NCBI RefSeq assembly: GCF_022558445.1
Contig: NZ_CP054699.1
Location: 824,001 to 888,000 of the forward strand
Length of the DNA: 64,000 bases
From: Candidatus Contubernalis alkalaceticus
Lineage (GTDB): Bacteria; Bacillota; Dethiobacteria; SKNC01
Direction: 5' to 3'
The notes under the pieces are model-generated. The model was given only the letters and a program-made list of their open reading frames with translations. It was not told where the DNA came from and searched no databases. This document shows positions 43,902-52,986 of this stretch, in pieces; within the stretch, counting starts at the first letter, position 1; each line of letters begins with the position of its first letter. Position numbers and translations under genes: made by a program.

Positions 43902-44621
43902 ATGAACAGTTTATATTTTCAATGCTTTTCCGGAATAAGTGGCGACATGATATTGGGGGCTTTCTTAGATTTAGGACTGGACTTGGAAGAACTTAAACGG
44001 GAGTTAGAAAAGCTTAATCTGGTTGGGTACGAATTAGAAGCAAAAAAAGTCAAAAAAACCGGCATTTCCGGAACAAAATTTGACGTAGTAATAAAAGAAA
44101 AACAGACTAAACACAGACATTTTTCAGACATTAACAATATTATCGGCAAATCTCAACTGGAACAAAACATTAAGGATTTAAGCCTAAAAATTTTTCAAAA
44201 ATTAGCTCAGGCAGAAGCAAAAATACACGGTACTACCATAGAAAGAGTTCACTTTCATGAAGTCGGCGGTATTGACACAATTATTGACATTGTAGGAGCC
44301 TGCATATGCTTGCAAAAATTTAAAATAGAAAAAATTTATTGCTCAAAGATAAACGTTGGGTCAGGCTACGTCAGGTGTCAGCACGGTATTATGCCGGTCC
44401 CTGCACCAGCCACTCAGGAATTATTAACAAATATCCCCATTTATTCTTTTTTAGCGGATAAAGAACTGGTTACACCAACTGGAGCTGCCATTATCAGTAC
44501 TATCTGCAGCAGTTTTAGCGGTCTTCCTGAATTTGTGGTATCTAAGATAGGATATGGTGCAGGAAAAATGGATTTAGAATTACCTAATATGCTCAGACTG
44601 CTTTTAGGAACATCAAAATGA
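43902..44621 (+). CDS. larC1: LarC N-terminal domain protein (LarC1)
   Basis: 239 residues. YFQCFSGISGDMILGAFLDL, HRH at 71-73, RVHFHEVGGIDTIIDIVGA with HFHE at 117-120, ELVTPTGAAII and GYGAGKMDLELPNMLRLLLG form a complete LarC1 domain. The protein stops exactly where LarC1 ends. In Lactobacillus plantarum larC1 continues into larC2 by programmed frameshifting. Here no LarC2 sequence follows in any frame, because larB begins 22 bases on. The upstream LarC-like gene supplies the only LarC2 domain in the window. Confidence 0.88.
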   Translation: MNSLYFQCFSGISGDMILGAFLDLGLDLEELKRELEKLNLVGYELEAKKVKKTGISGTKFDVVIKEKQTKHRHFSDINNIIGKSQLEQNIKDLSLKIFQKLAQAEAKIHGTTIERVHFHEVGGIDTIIDIVGACICLQKFKIEKIYCSKINVGSGYVRCQHGIMPVPAPATQELLTNIPIYSFLADKELVTPTGAAIISTICSSFSGLPEFVVSKIGYGAGKMDLELPNMLRLLLGTSK

Positions 44622-44643
44622 CAAAATACCGGAGGTGGCAATA

Positions 44644-45405
44644 ATGACTGAAGATTTTATGCGCAGCTTACTGAATAACTACAAAGAAGGACATTTGAGC
44701 CTGACGGAAGCCCTAAAAGAACTTAAAAAACTGCCCTATGAAGATCTAGGTTTTGCTAAAATAGATCACCATAGAGCTATGAGAAATGGTTTTCCCGAAG
44801 TAATATTCTGTCAGGGAAAAACAGTAGACCAGGTAGCTAAAATTTTTAAAACTTTGGCTGAACACAATAAAAATATATTGGGCACCCGGGCCAACAAAGA
44901 AATGTCGGAAAAAATAATAAAGGAGTTTCCCCAGGCCAAATACCATGAAATGGCCGGAATAATAAGCATGATACACAAGGAAAAATATATTTCCGACAAA
45001 AAGCTTTTAATTCTTACTGCCGGGACTGCTGATATGCCTGTAGCTGAGGAGGCAGCTATAACAGCTGAAGTTATGGGTCACAGGGTAGAACGGGTATATG
45101 ATGCCGGAGTAGCAGGAATTCACCGTTTATTCAATAGCTATGATAAAATAGAATCAGCCTCTGTAATTATAGTAGTGGCAGGAATGGAAGGTGCTCTGGC
45201 CAGTGTAGTAGGAGGGCTGGTGGATGTGCCGGTAATTGCTGTTCCCACCAGTGTAGGGTATGGCGCTCACTTTAACGGATTGGCTCCACTTTTGTCCATG
45301 CTGAACAGCTGTGCCACTGGAATAGGTGTTGTAAATATAGATAACGGGTATGGGGCTGCAGCTCTGGCAGACACCATTATTAGAGTGAGCCTAAAAAAAG
45401 AGTAG
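44644..45405 (+). CDS. larB: LarB, pyridinium-dicarboxylate synthase
   Basis: 253 residues. A GTG at 44635 overlaps the ribosome binding site GGAGGT (44631-44636), so ATG 44644 is taken as start. Conserved stretches: KLPYEDLGFAKIDHHRAMRN, GFPEVIFCQGKT, ILTAGTADMPVAEEA, YDAGVAGIHRL, VVAGMEGALASVVGGLVDVP and PTSVGYGAHFNGLAPLLSML, all typical of LarB (PurE-like C-terminus). It carboxylates and hydrolyses nicotinic acid adenine dinucleotide, the first step of nickel-pincer nucleotide synthesis. Confidence 0.94.
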   Translation: MTEDFMRSLLNNYKEGHLSLTEALKELKKLPYEDLGFAKIDHHRAMRNGFPEVIFCQGKTVDQVAKIFKTLAEHNKNILGTRANKEMSEKIIKEFPQAKYHEMAGIISMIHKEKYISDKKLLILTAGTADMPVAEEAAITAEVMGHRVERVYDAGVAGIHRLFNSYDKIESASVIIVVAGMEGALASVVGGLVDVPVIAVPTSVGYGAHFNGLAPLLSMLNSCATGIGVVNIDNGYGAAALADTIIRVSLKKE

Positions 45406-45463
45406 ATTTTTCTTCCTTTCACATAATCTTTACTGAGAATTCTTCTATCAAGGAGAATGAAAT

Positions 45464-46261
45464 ATGACTAATGTACGAGAAAAAATGTCTAATTTAATAG
45501 ATATTATAAAAAGCTGTGAAAAGGTTATAGTTGCCTATTCCGGTGGGGTAGACAGCACCTTTTTGGCCAAAGTTGCCTGTGATACCTTAAAGGACAAATC
45601 ACTGGCCGTTATGGCCTTTTTAGATACCAGCCCTTCAAGGGAGTTAAACCATGCTCTAAAAATGGCCGATATTCTGCAGTTAAATTACCAGTCAATTACC
45701 ATAGATCAAACTAAGAACAAATTATTTTTACACAATACCCCCAAACGATGCTATCATTGTAAAAAAGTGCTCTTTGAAAAACTCCGGCAGCTGGCGGAAA
45801 TAGAGGGATATTTACAGGTTTTTGACGGTACTAACTATGATGACAGGCTAAAATACCGCCCGGGATCAAAGGCAGCAGAAGAAATGAGTATAAGGAGTCC
45901 TCTCAAGGAAGCAAAACTAACAAAAAATGAAATACGACAGTTATCTAAGGAAATGAAAATACCCACCTGGAACAGAATTTCTTATACCTGCCTGGCAACC
46001 CGTATACCCTACGGGGAAAAAATTACTCTTCCAGCCCTTCAAAGAATCGAAAAAGCTGAAGATTACCTTTACTCTCTAGGCCTTTTAATATTTAGAGTCA
46101 GACACCACGACTCTTTAGCCCGCATCGAAGTTCCTTGGGAAAAGTCTGAGATAATATTAAAAAACAGGAAAGAACTTATTCAAATCTTTAAAAATATTGG
46201 GTACACTAACATTACCCTGGACCTGCAGGGTTTCCGGAGTGGTAGTATGGATGAAATGTAA
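45464..46261 (+). CDS. larE: LarE, sulfur transferase for the nickel-pincer cofactor
   Basis: 265 residues. PP-loop motif AYSGGVDSTFLAK at 24-36 for ATP-dependent adenylation. Three cysteines are in place: Cys96 and Cys99 (KRCYHCKK) and Cys176 (SYTCLATRIPYG). Cys176 corresponds to the sacrificial sulfur-donor cysteine of L. plantarum LarE. The additional CxxC is the arrangement of LarE proteins that carry a [4Fe-4S] cluster and act catalytically. This fits an anaerobe. It completes the cofactor set larC/larB/larE. TCAAGGAGAATGAAAT precedes ATG 45464. Confidence 0.93.
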   Translation: MTNVREKMSNLIDIIKSCEKVIVAYSGGVDSTFLAKVACDTLKDKSLAVMAFLDTSPSRELNHALKMADILQLNYQSITIDQTKNKLFLHNTPKRCYHCKKVLFEKLRQLAEIEGYLQVFDGTNYDDRLKYRPGSKAAEEMSIRSPLKEAKLTKNEIRQLSKEMKIPTWNRISYTCLATRIPYGEKITLPALQRIEKAEDYLYSLGLLIFRVRHHDSLARIEVPWEKSEIILKNRKELIQIFKNIGYTNITLDLQGFRSGSMDEM

Positions 46262-46394
46262 GTAAGAGCTTTCTATCGCTGAACCGGTGGAAAATAGGGC
46301 AACCTAAGGATAATACCTCTTGAGAAGTGACCAGGGGGATGGGAACTTTTCTAAGACAATAGAAGAACTTTTATATAGGGGAGGAAAATTAATT

Positions 46395-46925
46395 ATGTTT
46401 GAGGAGAAAACGGTATATACCCAAAAAATTTTTTCAGGTAGATTGATAAAACTAAGGGTGGATCGGGTGATTCTTCCTGATGGCAGGCAAAGCACCCGGG
46501 AAATTGTAGAGCATCCCGGAGCTGCAGCGGTAATTCCCTTAGACGATGATAATTATGTATACCTGGTTAGGCAGTATCGAAAGCCTCTGGAGAAACATTT
46601 ATTAGAAATCCCTGCAGGTACCCTGGAACCCGGTGAAGAACCCCGGTCCTGCGTGCAGCGGGAATTATCTGAAGAAGTTGGTCTGGGAGCGGGAAAACTA
46701 AACCTGCTGGCATCTCTCAGTACCGCCCCAGGATTTTGTAACGAGGTGATTCATATTTTTTTAGCAACACAGCTTTTCCCAAATCCGGGTAAATTGGACC
46801 AGGACGAGTTTTTAAAGGTGGAAAAATATCACTTCCAGGAGGCTCTCACCATGATTCAGCAGGGTGAGATTACCGACGGCAAAACCGTTTCCGGACTTCT
46901 GCTGGCTGCCCGCTGTCTGACTTAA
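46395..46925 (+). CDS. NUDIX hydrolase (ADP-ribose pyrophosphatase type)
   Basis: 176 residues from ATG 46395, after GGGGAGGAAAATTAATT. The NUDIX box is GTLEPGEEPRSCVQRELSEEVG, with the EIPAG stretch before it and APGFCNEVIHIFLA after it as in ADP-ribose pyrophosphatases. It hydrolyses ADP-ribose or related NDP-sugars with Mg2+. It follows larE by 133 bases and lies inside the repeat-flanked block, so it probably moved with the lar genes. Confidence 0.88.
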   Translation: MFEEKTVYTQKIFSGRLIKLRVDRVILPDGRQSTREIVEHPGAAAVIPLDDDNYVYLVRQYRKPLEKHLLEIPAGTLEPGEEPRSCVQRELSEEVGLGAGKLNLLASLSTAPGFCNEVIHIFLATQLFPNPGKLDQDEFLKVEKYHFQEALTMIQQGEITDGKTVSGLLLAARCLT

Positions 46926-46953
46926 ATCTGGAATAATAGTTTCCCAATATCCC

Positions 46954-47029
46954 TTAAAATTGAATCCATAAATGATGAGTAATTGGTCCAACAGCTTGTT
47001 CTTACTTATGAAACGATTGTATTTTTACC
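46954..47029. repeat. Right copy of the ~75-base direct repeat flanking the lar block
   Basis: Reads CCC TTA AAA TTG AAT CCA TAA (P-L-K-L-N-P-stop, like the end of the oxidoreductase), then TTGGTCCAACAGCTTGTT and the true 3' end of the GGDEF gene (minus strand GKNTIVS-stop). See the left copy at 42280-42353. Confidence 0.75.
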
Positions 47030-48112
47030 GTCTGCTTTTGCTTCATATAATTTTTCATCAGCACGATGAAGAATTGAATCCATATCATCCTGAGGCCTAA
47101 GAGAAACGATACCAAAGCTGCAGCTTATGAGCTTTGGTTCTGCATCGAACTTTTTGATTGCTTCTTGAATTCTGATTATTAATTCAACGGCTTCTTTTTC
47201 TTTAGTGTTAGGGAGTAGGATAATAAATTCATCTCCTCCCCATCTGGCAAATATATCATTCTTTCTAATATTTTTCTGAACTATTTCAGTAAGCTTGATA
47301 ATAATATCGTCCCCGGCAAGATGACCGTAATGGTCGTTTATTTCTTTAAAATTATCAATATCAAATAAAACGAGAGAAAATGGTGTTTTGTCATCTTTTG
47401 AAATTTGAATGAAATGGGGTAATTCCTGGTTTAATTTTTGTCTGTTGAATATACCTGAAAGAGGATCGGTGATGGATTGGTGATGAAGGTTTTTGCTGTA
47501 TAAATATTTCATTCGTTTAAAATAATTGACTCTGTGAGAGGAAATGCTGTTAAGTAATATTACAATAAAGATGTAAACTAAAGATGCAGCAAACTCATTG
47601 GTTTCAATTTTCTCCAGGTATATAATTGAAAGGAAAAAGAACATAGTACTTATAAAGATTGACACAAATACTTTAAATTTCCAACGGTTTGGCACCATAA
47701 ATATCCCTGTTATAATTACCATGACACCAAAGGACTGTATGAGAAAATTGGGATTTTCATATTGATAACAGATATATAAAAAAGAAATAGAAACTAGTAA
47801 TTGAGCTGAAGTAAGCCAGTATGCAAAATAGTCTGGCCTTTTTAAATATTTTATCCTTACGGGCAACAGTATAACTAAAGCAAAGAATGCGGTTCTGTTT
47901 AATAAAATAATCTTAAATGTTTTAGGGTCACTAATTAAAAAATAGTCAGGAATTATAAAAAGCAGGTAAAGTAACCCTAAAGCAAATAATACTGGCCTAA
48001 TATACACCAAAGCTCCGTTTACTTCATCAGAAAAGTATTCTTTTTCCAAAGTTTTGTCTTGAAACTGTCCAAGAAAGATACCTGATTTATTAGGATTTTT
48101 AATTTTTATCAT
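47006..48112 (-). CDS. Membrane-bound diguanylate cyclase (GGDEF)
   Basis: 368 residues. About six membrane segments between residues 38 and 195 form the sensor part. The C-terminal 160 residues are a GGDEF domain with DPLSGIFNRQKL, LVLFDIDNFKEINDHYGH and the active site RWGGDEFIILLP. It should make cyclic di-GMP in response to a membrane signal. I do not see a complete RxxD inhibitory site at its usual place. GGAGG lies just before ATG 48112. No c-di-GMP effector is adjacent. Confidence 0.9.
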   Translation of the reverse strand: MIKIKNPNKSGIFLGQFQDKTLEKEYFSDEVNGALVYIRPVLFALGLLYLLFIIPDYFLISDPKTFKIILLNRTAFFALVILLPVRIKYLKRPDYFAYWLTSAQLLVSISFLYICYQYENPNFLIQSFGVMVIITGIFMVPNRWKFKVFVSIFISTMFFFLSIIYLEKIETNEFAASLVYIFIVILLNSISSHRVNYFKRMKYLYSKNLHHQSITDPLSGIFNRQKLNQELPHFIQISKDDKTPFSLVLFDIDNFKEINDHYGHLAGDDIIIKLTEIVQKNIRKNDIFARWGGDEFIILLPNTKEKEAVELIIRIQEAIKKFDAEPKLISCSFGIVSLRPQDDMDSILHRADEKLYEAKADGKNTIVS

Positions 48113-48265
48113 AAGCCTCCGCCTTTACGCCTTACATGTTAAAGTTAGATTATTCAACAAAAGATAGACAATTCCTCTTCAATTCCAAAATGATTAAGTA
48201 AATTTTTGTGAAAACCTTTAATTATTTGGAAGGTTCTCATTATATCTTCAGGTTTTTCCTGTTGA

Positions 48266-48300
48266 GAGTTCACATTGAGTTCACATTAGCAGTTTATAAT
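48266..48300 (+). promoter_or_regulatory. Tandem 11-base operator and -10 box before the RND/two-component operon
   Basis: GAGTTCACATT occurs twice head to tail (48266-48276, 48277-48287), 7 bases before TATAAT (48295-48300). Direct repeats with an 11-base period placed over the -35 region are typical for activation by OmpR/PhoB-type regulators. Such a regulator is encoded in the same operon at 52.3 kb. Confidence 0.6.
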
Positions 48301-48498
48301 ACAATCGGTGATATTGTTATTTAAAAAAGGTACTGCTTTTAATATATAAAATAAAGGAAGACAAACAGTTTAGTTGTAATAAAATAGTATAAAAGCTCTT
48401 CAACAGGGCGTAGAATTAATAACGTAAGTAAATGGCATTGGCATACAGAGGAAAAGCCAGACATATGGAACAAACTTAATTTTTGCAGGGGGGAACTT

Positions 48499-51400
48499 AT
48501 GTTTTCGAAATACAGTGTTAAAAGACCGTACACAGTCCTCGTGGCTGTGGTTTTAGTAATGGTTTTGGGAATCGTCTCTTTCACCGGGATGACTACCGAT
48601 CTCTTACCGGAGATGGAACTGCCTTATATAGTAGTCATTACTGCTTATCCGGGCGCCAGTCCCGAACAAGTGGAACTTATGGTGACCAGGCCGCTGGAGT
48701 CTGCTTTGGGCACTGCCGGCGGCTTAAACAATATCAGTTCGATATCTAATGAGAATTCCAGCATAATTATTCTGGAATTCTCCCAAAGTATTAATATGGA
48801 CAGCGCCATGATTGAACTTTCGAATAACCTGGACATGGTATCTGCACAGCTGGACAGTGCTGTGGGAAAGTCAATGCTGATGAGAATCAACCCGGACATG
48901 ATGCCTATAATGATTGCTACTGCAGATATAGAAGGGAAAGAAGTTGGAGAGGTCTCCGATTTTGTCAAAGATGTTCTCCTTCCCTCCTTCGAACGTATTA
49001 ACGGTGTAGCTTCAGTTTCTGCTTCAGGTCTTCTGGAAGAAGCGATTCGAGTTTCTCTTAACCAGGAGAAGATTGATGCTCTAAATGAAAAGATTATGGA
49101 GGATCTAGACCAGACGTTGGACGAGACAAAGGCACAACTGGATGAGGCGCAGAGGGAACTGGCTGCTGCCCGGAAGCAGTTGGAGGCAGAGACAGATAAC
49201 CAGAAAAATCAGCTGGCTGAAGCCAGCGCACAGGTGGATGGCGTCATTGCTAATCTTAATGCCCTGCTGGCTGAGGAGACCCTTTTGAACTCCCAGCAGT
49301 TTGCATTTGAACAGGAAAAACAGGGACTTTCTCAGCTGGTTCCCTTAAATGAATTATTCAGTCAGGCTTTTCCGGGGGGTGTTTCCGCTATCCCGCCTGA
49401 AATGTATGAGTTGGTAATAATACAGCTTTCATCAATTTTACCTGATCAGTTAACAGGACTCTCCCAAAGTGAAATGGTGGAGATGGAAAAAATGGCCGCC
49501 GCTGCCCCTGGGCGTATTGCTGCTATAGAAACAGAACTTCAGAATATCTCTGTTCGCCTCATGACTATTTCAGCTATGAAACCCCAGTTGGAGCAGGGGT
49601 TGGCGGAGGCTACGTCAGGTTATCAGCAGATTGAGTCCGGGAAGATGACTCTATCCATTGAGCTTGCTAAGGCACAGATGCAGCTGGAAAACGGTGAGAA
49701 AGAACTAAAGGAAGGCCTGCAAGAATTCCAGGATGCCCGGGATGAGCTACGAAAAAAAGTGGATTTGAACAGTTTTGTTACTGTTGAAATGGTGAGTAAC
49801 ATATTGAAAGCTCAGAATTTTAGCATGCCGGCCGGGTATATCCAGGGGGGAGAAGGGCACCTGGTTAAGGTAGGTGATCAGTATGATTCAAAGGATTCCC
49901 TGAAGAATACTATTCTTTTTTCCCTTGACAGTGTGGGAGATATTGGCCTGTCGGATATTGCGGAGGTTGTGGTGACTGATAATTCAGCTGAGACTTATGC
50001 TAAGGTCAACGGCAATGATAGTGTTATGATGACTTTTCAGAAACAGAGCACTGCCTCCACAGCTGATGTGGCCGGTAGAATTAATGAAACCATAGACGAG
50101 CTTTCTAAAGAATACCCAGGGCTTCGGATCTTACCTCTGATGGATCAGGGTGAATATATTAACATGAGCATTGACAGTGTGCTGCAGAACCTTCTCTTGG
50201 GCAGCCTCCTGGCAATCATCGTGCTGTTTTTCTTTCTGAAGGATATCCGCCCAACTTTGATTATCGCCTGCAGCATTCCTGTAAGCTTGTTGTTTGCTGT
50301 AACTCTAATGTATTTCAGCAATGTTACTCTTAACATCATTTCCCTATCCGGTCTTGCGCTGGGGGTGGGTATGCTGGTGGATAATAGTATCGTTGTCATT
50401 GAAAATATTTATCGGATGCGCAACGAGGGCATTTATATTTATGAAGCAGCGGTGCAGGGTGCTAAACAGGTGACGGGTGCTATCTTTGCATCTACTCTCA
50501 CCACTGTCTGTGTCTTTCTGCCCATCGTCTTCACCCATGGTATCTCCCGCCAGATCTTTTCGGATATGGGTTTGACTATTGCTTATAGTTTGGTAGCCAG
50601 CCTGATTGTTGCGTTAACTTTAATTCCTACCATGGCCTCTACTTTACTAAAGACTAGACAGGAGAGAAAACAGAGATGGTTCGACATCATCGTTAATAGT
50701 TACGAAAAACTTCTCCATTTCTCCCTTAATTATAAAGCCGTGGTGCTTACTCTAGTGGTAATGCTGCTTGGCCTCAGCATCTACGGCGTCACTGTTATGG
50801 GAACCAGTTTTATGCCTGCAGTGGATTCGCCTCAAATGAGCGCCACTTTTACCATGCCGGAGGGCAGTACTACGGAAGAACTTTATGAAATGAGTGACGA
50901 AGTAATGACGCGGATTTTAGAAATTGATGCCGTGGAAAACGTCGGTGCCAGCGCCGGTTCATCCGGCGCTTTGGCCGGGTTAGGCGGTGGACTGACGGGA
51001 TCTTCCTCCGAGAGTTCCTCCTTCTATATTCTTTTAAAAGATGACCGCAGCATTACCAACCTGGATGTGGAAAGGTTGATTTTTGAAAAACTGCAGGACT
51101 TGGAGGGCGAAGTATCAGTTTCTGCCTCCAACATGGATATGTCAGTTTTAGGAGGCAGTGGTGTAGAGGTTATCATCAAGGGTAATGATTTGGACGTTCT
51201 TTCCACTGCCGCAGAGGAGGTAGCAGAACTTCTAAGAGGGACAGAGGGCACAGCAGATGTTGTTTCCGGGAATGAAGATGCGGGCATTGAGACCCGTATT
51301 TCGGTGGATAAAGATGCCGCCATGAAAGAAGGGCTGACTGTAGCGCAGGTTTATCAGGAGATTGCCGCTGTGCTGTCAGGGGAGACGCAGGCTACTACTT

Positions 51401-52275
51401 TGACCACAGCACAACAAGAATATCAGGTCATTGTAGTCGGTGCAGAAAGCATTATTACTCGGGATAACATTAGTGATTATACCTTTACCGTAAAAGGAGA
51501 AGACGGGGAAGACAAAGTAGTACGACTGGGGGACATTGCCCGGATTACTGAAGCGGACACTCCTTCCTCCATAAGCCGCGATAGCCAGTCCCGTTACGTC
51601 ACTGTTTCGGCTTCTATCCAGGAGGGCTATAATATTGGCCTTGTCAGCCGGGACTTTGAAAGAAAGCTGGTTGATTACACGCCTCCTGTGGGAGTCACCT
51701 TGGATACTGCCGGTGAGAATGAGATGATTAACAGTGCCATATCTGATTTAATATTGATGATCGCCCTGGCAGTTATCTTCATATACCTTATTATGGTAGC
51801 TCAGTTTCAAAGCCTGCTTTCCCCGTTTATTATTTTGTTTACCCTGCCGCTGGCATTTACCGGTGGCCTGCTGCTCTTGTGGGTGAGCGGTATGGAACTG
51901 TCGGTTACGGCTATGCTGGGTTTCCTGGTTTTGGCCGGTATCGTAGTAAATAACGGTATTGTGTTTGTGGATTACGTAAACCAACTTCGACTGGAGGGCA
52001 AAGAAAAACGGGAAGCGTTAATTAGTACCGGTATCATCCGGATCCGCCCCATTCTTATGACTGCTCTTACTACCATATTGGCCATGAGCGCTATGGCGTT
52101 AGGTATAGGCAGTGGTGCGGAAATGACTCAGGCCATGGCGGTGGTCACCATCGGCGGCTTAACTTATGCCACTCTTTTGACCCTGCTGGTTGTGCCTATC
52201 ATGTATGATATACTTCATCAAAAACCTATGATTAAAATTGATATTCAGGATCAGCAAATTGATACCGTAAATTAG
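48499..52275 (+). CDS. RND-family efflux transporter (AcrB/HAE1-like) with coiled-coil insert
   Basis: 1258 residues. Starts YSVKRPYTVLVAVVLVMVLG (TM1), then the porter-domain sequence ELPYIVVITAYPGASPEQVE. Around 190-430 the first loop contains long coiled-coil blocks (DETKAQLDEAQRELAAARKQ; LENGEKELKEGLQEFQDARD), not present in AcrB. The twelve-helix permease follows with GLALGVGMLVDNSIVVIENI and VLAGIVVNNGIVFVDYVNQL. It should use the proton gradient to move a hydrophobic compound or lipid. Neither a periplasmic adaptor nor an outer-membrane channel is encoded nearby, in line with a single-membrane cell. The coiled-coil may replace the adaptor. GGGGGGAACTT precedes ATG 48499. Confidence 0.9.
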   Translation: MFSKYSVKRPYTVLVAVVLVMVLGIVSFTGMTTDLLPEMELPYIVVITAYPGASPEQVELMVTRPLESALGTAGGLNNISSISNENSSIIILEFSQSINMDSAMIELSNNLDMVSAQLDSAVGKSMLMRINPDMMPIMIATADIEGKEVGEVSDFVKDVLLPSFERINGVASVSASGLLEEAIRVSLNQEKIDALNEKIMEDLDQTLDETKAQLDEAQRELAAARKQLEAETDNQKNQLAEASAQVDGVIANLNALLAEETLLNSQQFAFEQEKQGLSQLVPLNELFSQAFPGGVSAIPPEMYELVIIQLSSILPDQLTGLSQSEMVEMEKMAAAAPGRIAAIETELQNISVRLMTISAMKPQLEQGLAEATSGYQQIESGKMTLSIELAKAQMQLENGEKELKEGLQEFQDARDELRKKVDLNSFVTVEMVSNILKAQNFSMPAGYIQGGEGHLVKVGDQYDSKDSLKNTILFSLDSVGDIGLSDIAEVVVTDNSAETYAKVNGNDSVMMTFQKQSTASTADVAGRINETIDELSKEYPGLRILPLMDQGEYINMSIDSVLQNLLLGSLLAIIVLFFFLKDIRPTLIIACSIPVSLLFAVTLMYFSNVTLNIISLSGLALGVGMLVDNSIVVIENIYRMRNEGIYIYEAAVQGAKQVTGAIFASTLTTVCVFLPIVFTHGISRQIFSDMGLTIAYSLVASLIVALTLIPTMASTLLKTRQERKQRWFDIIVNSYEKLLHFSLNYKAVVLTLVVMLLGLSIYGVTVMGTSFMPAVDSPQMSATFTMPEGSTTEELYEMSDEVMTRILEIDAVENVGASAGSSGALAGLGGGLTGSSSESSSFYILLKDDRSITNLDVERLIFEKLQDLEGEVSVSASNMDMSVLGGSGVEVIIKGNDLDVLSTAAEEVAELLRGTEGTADVVSGNEDAGIETRISVDKDAAMKEGLTVAQVYQEIAAVLSGETQATTLTTAQQEYQVIVVGAESIITRDNISDYTFTVKGEDGEDKVVRLGDIARITEADTPSSISRDSQSRYVTVSASIQEGYNIGLVSRDFERKLVDYTPPVGVTLDTAGENEMINSAISDLILMIALAVIFIYLIMVAQFQSLLSPFIILFTLPLAFTGGLLLLWVSGMELSVTAMLGFLVLAGIVVNNGIVFVDYVNQLRLEGKEKREALISTGIIRIRPILMTALTTILAMSAMALGIGSGAEMTQAMAVVTIGGLTYATLLTLLVVPIMYDILHQKPMIKIDIQDQQIDTVN

Positions 52276-52311
52276 TTTTTTAGTATAACTGAGAGGCAGA
52301 GGGTGAGATGC

Positions 52312-52986
52312 ATGTTCAAAATTTTGGTGGTAGAGGATGATAAAAACCTCCAAAAATTAATGACTGCTGTATTAAACCAAAATGGCTACTCTGTTTTAAG
52401 CGCTATGGATGGGCTGCAGGCTTTAGAAGTATTAGATGTATTACATGTAGATTTAATTATTTGTGATATTATGATGCCAAATATGGACGGTTATACATTA
52501 ACCGATACCCTCAGAAAATTAAATAATAATCTGCCAATTCTGATGGTAACCGCAAAAGAAGATATTAATGATAAAAGAACCGGATTTCTTGTTGGCACCG
52601 ACGACTACATGGTGAAACCGGTTGATATGGATGAGATGGTTTTACGGGTAGCTTCATTACTGCGTCGTTCTCGCATCGCCAATGAGCACCGCCTGACAAT
52701 AGGTGAAGTCCAGCTTGATTACGACACATTGACTGTCAGCAGAAGTGGGAAGTCTATACTTCTTCCCAAAAAGGAATTCTATCTCTTATTCAAGCTGCTA
52801 AGTTATCCGAAACAAATATTTACAAGACAGCAGCTAATGGGTGAAATATGGGGAATGGATTCTGAAGCGGAGGAACGAACAGTAGACGTTCATATTAAGC
52901 GGTTAAGAGAAAAATTTGCTGACTTTACGGAATTTAAGATTGTGACAGTACGGGGGCTGGGATATAAAGCGGAGAGAAGCCTATGA
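52312..52986 (+). CDS. OmpR-family response regulator
   Basis: 224 residues from ATG 52312 (an in-frame GTG at 52303 overlaps the ribosome binding site). Receiver with acidic pocket VVEDDK, acceptor Asp in LIICDIMMPNMDGYTL, and VTAK, followed by YMVKPVD. The C-terminal winged helix shows FTRQQLMGEIWG, RTVDVHIKRLREKF and VRGLGYKAE. It begins 37 bases after the RND gene and overlaps the kinase gene by 4 bases. The tandem repeat upstream of the RND gene is its likely target. Confidence 0.93.
   Translation: MFKILVVEDDKNLQKLMTAVLNQNGYSVLSAMDGLQALEVLDVLHVDLIICDIMMPNMDGYTLTDTLRKLNNNLPILMVTAKEDINDKRTGFLVGTDDYMVKPVDMDEMVLRVASLLRRSRIANEHRLTIGEVQLDYDTLTVSRSGKSILLPKKEFYLLFKLLSYPKQIFTRQQLMGEIWGMDSEAEERTVDVHIKRLREKFADFTEFKIVTVRGLGYKAERSL

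Noticed and set aside
44600-44644. Programmed frameshift from larC1 into larC2
   Set aside because: No LarC2 sequence follows in any frame; larB begins 22 bases after the larC1 stop.
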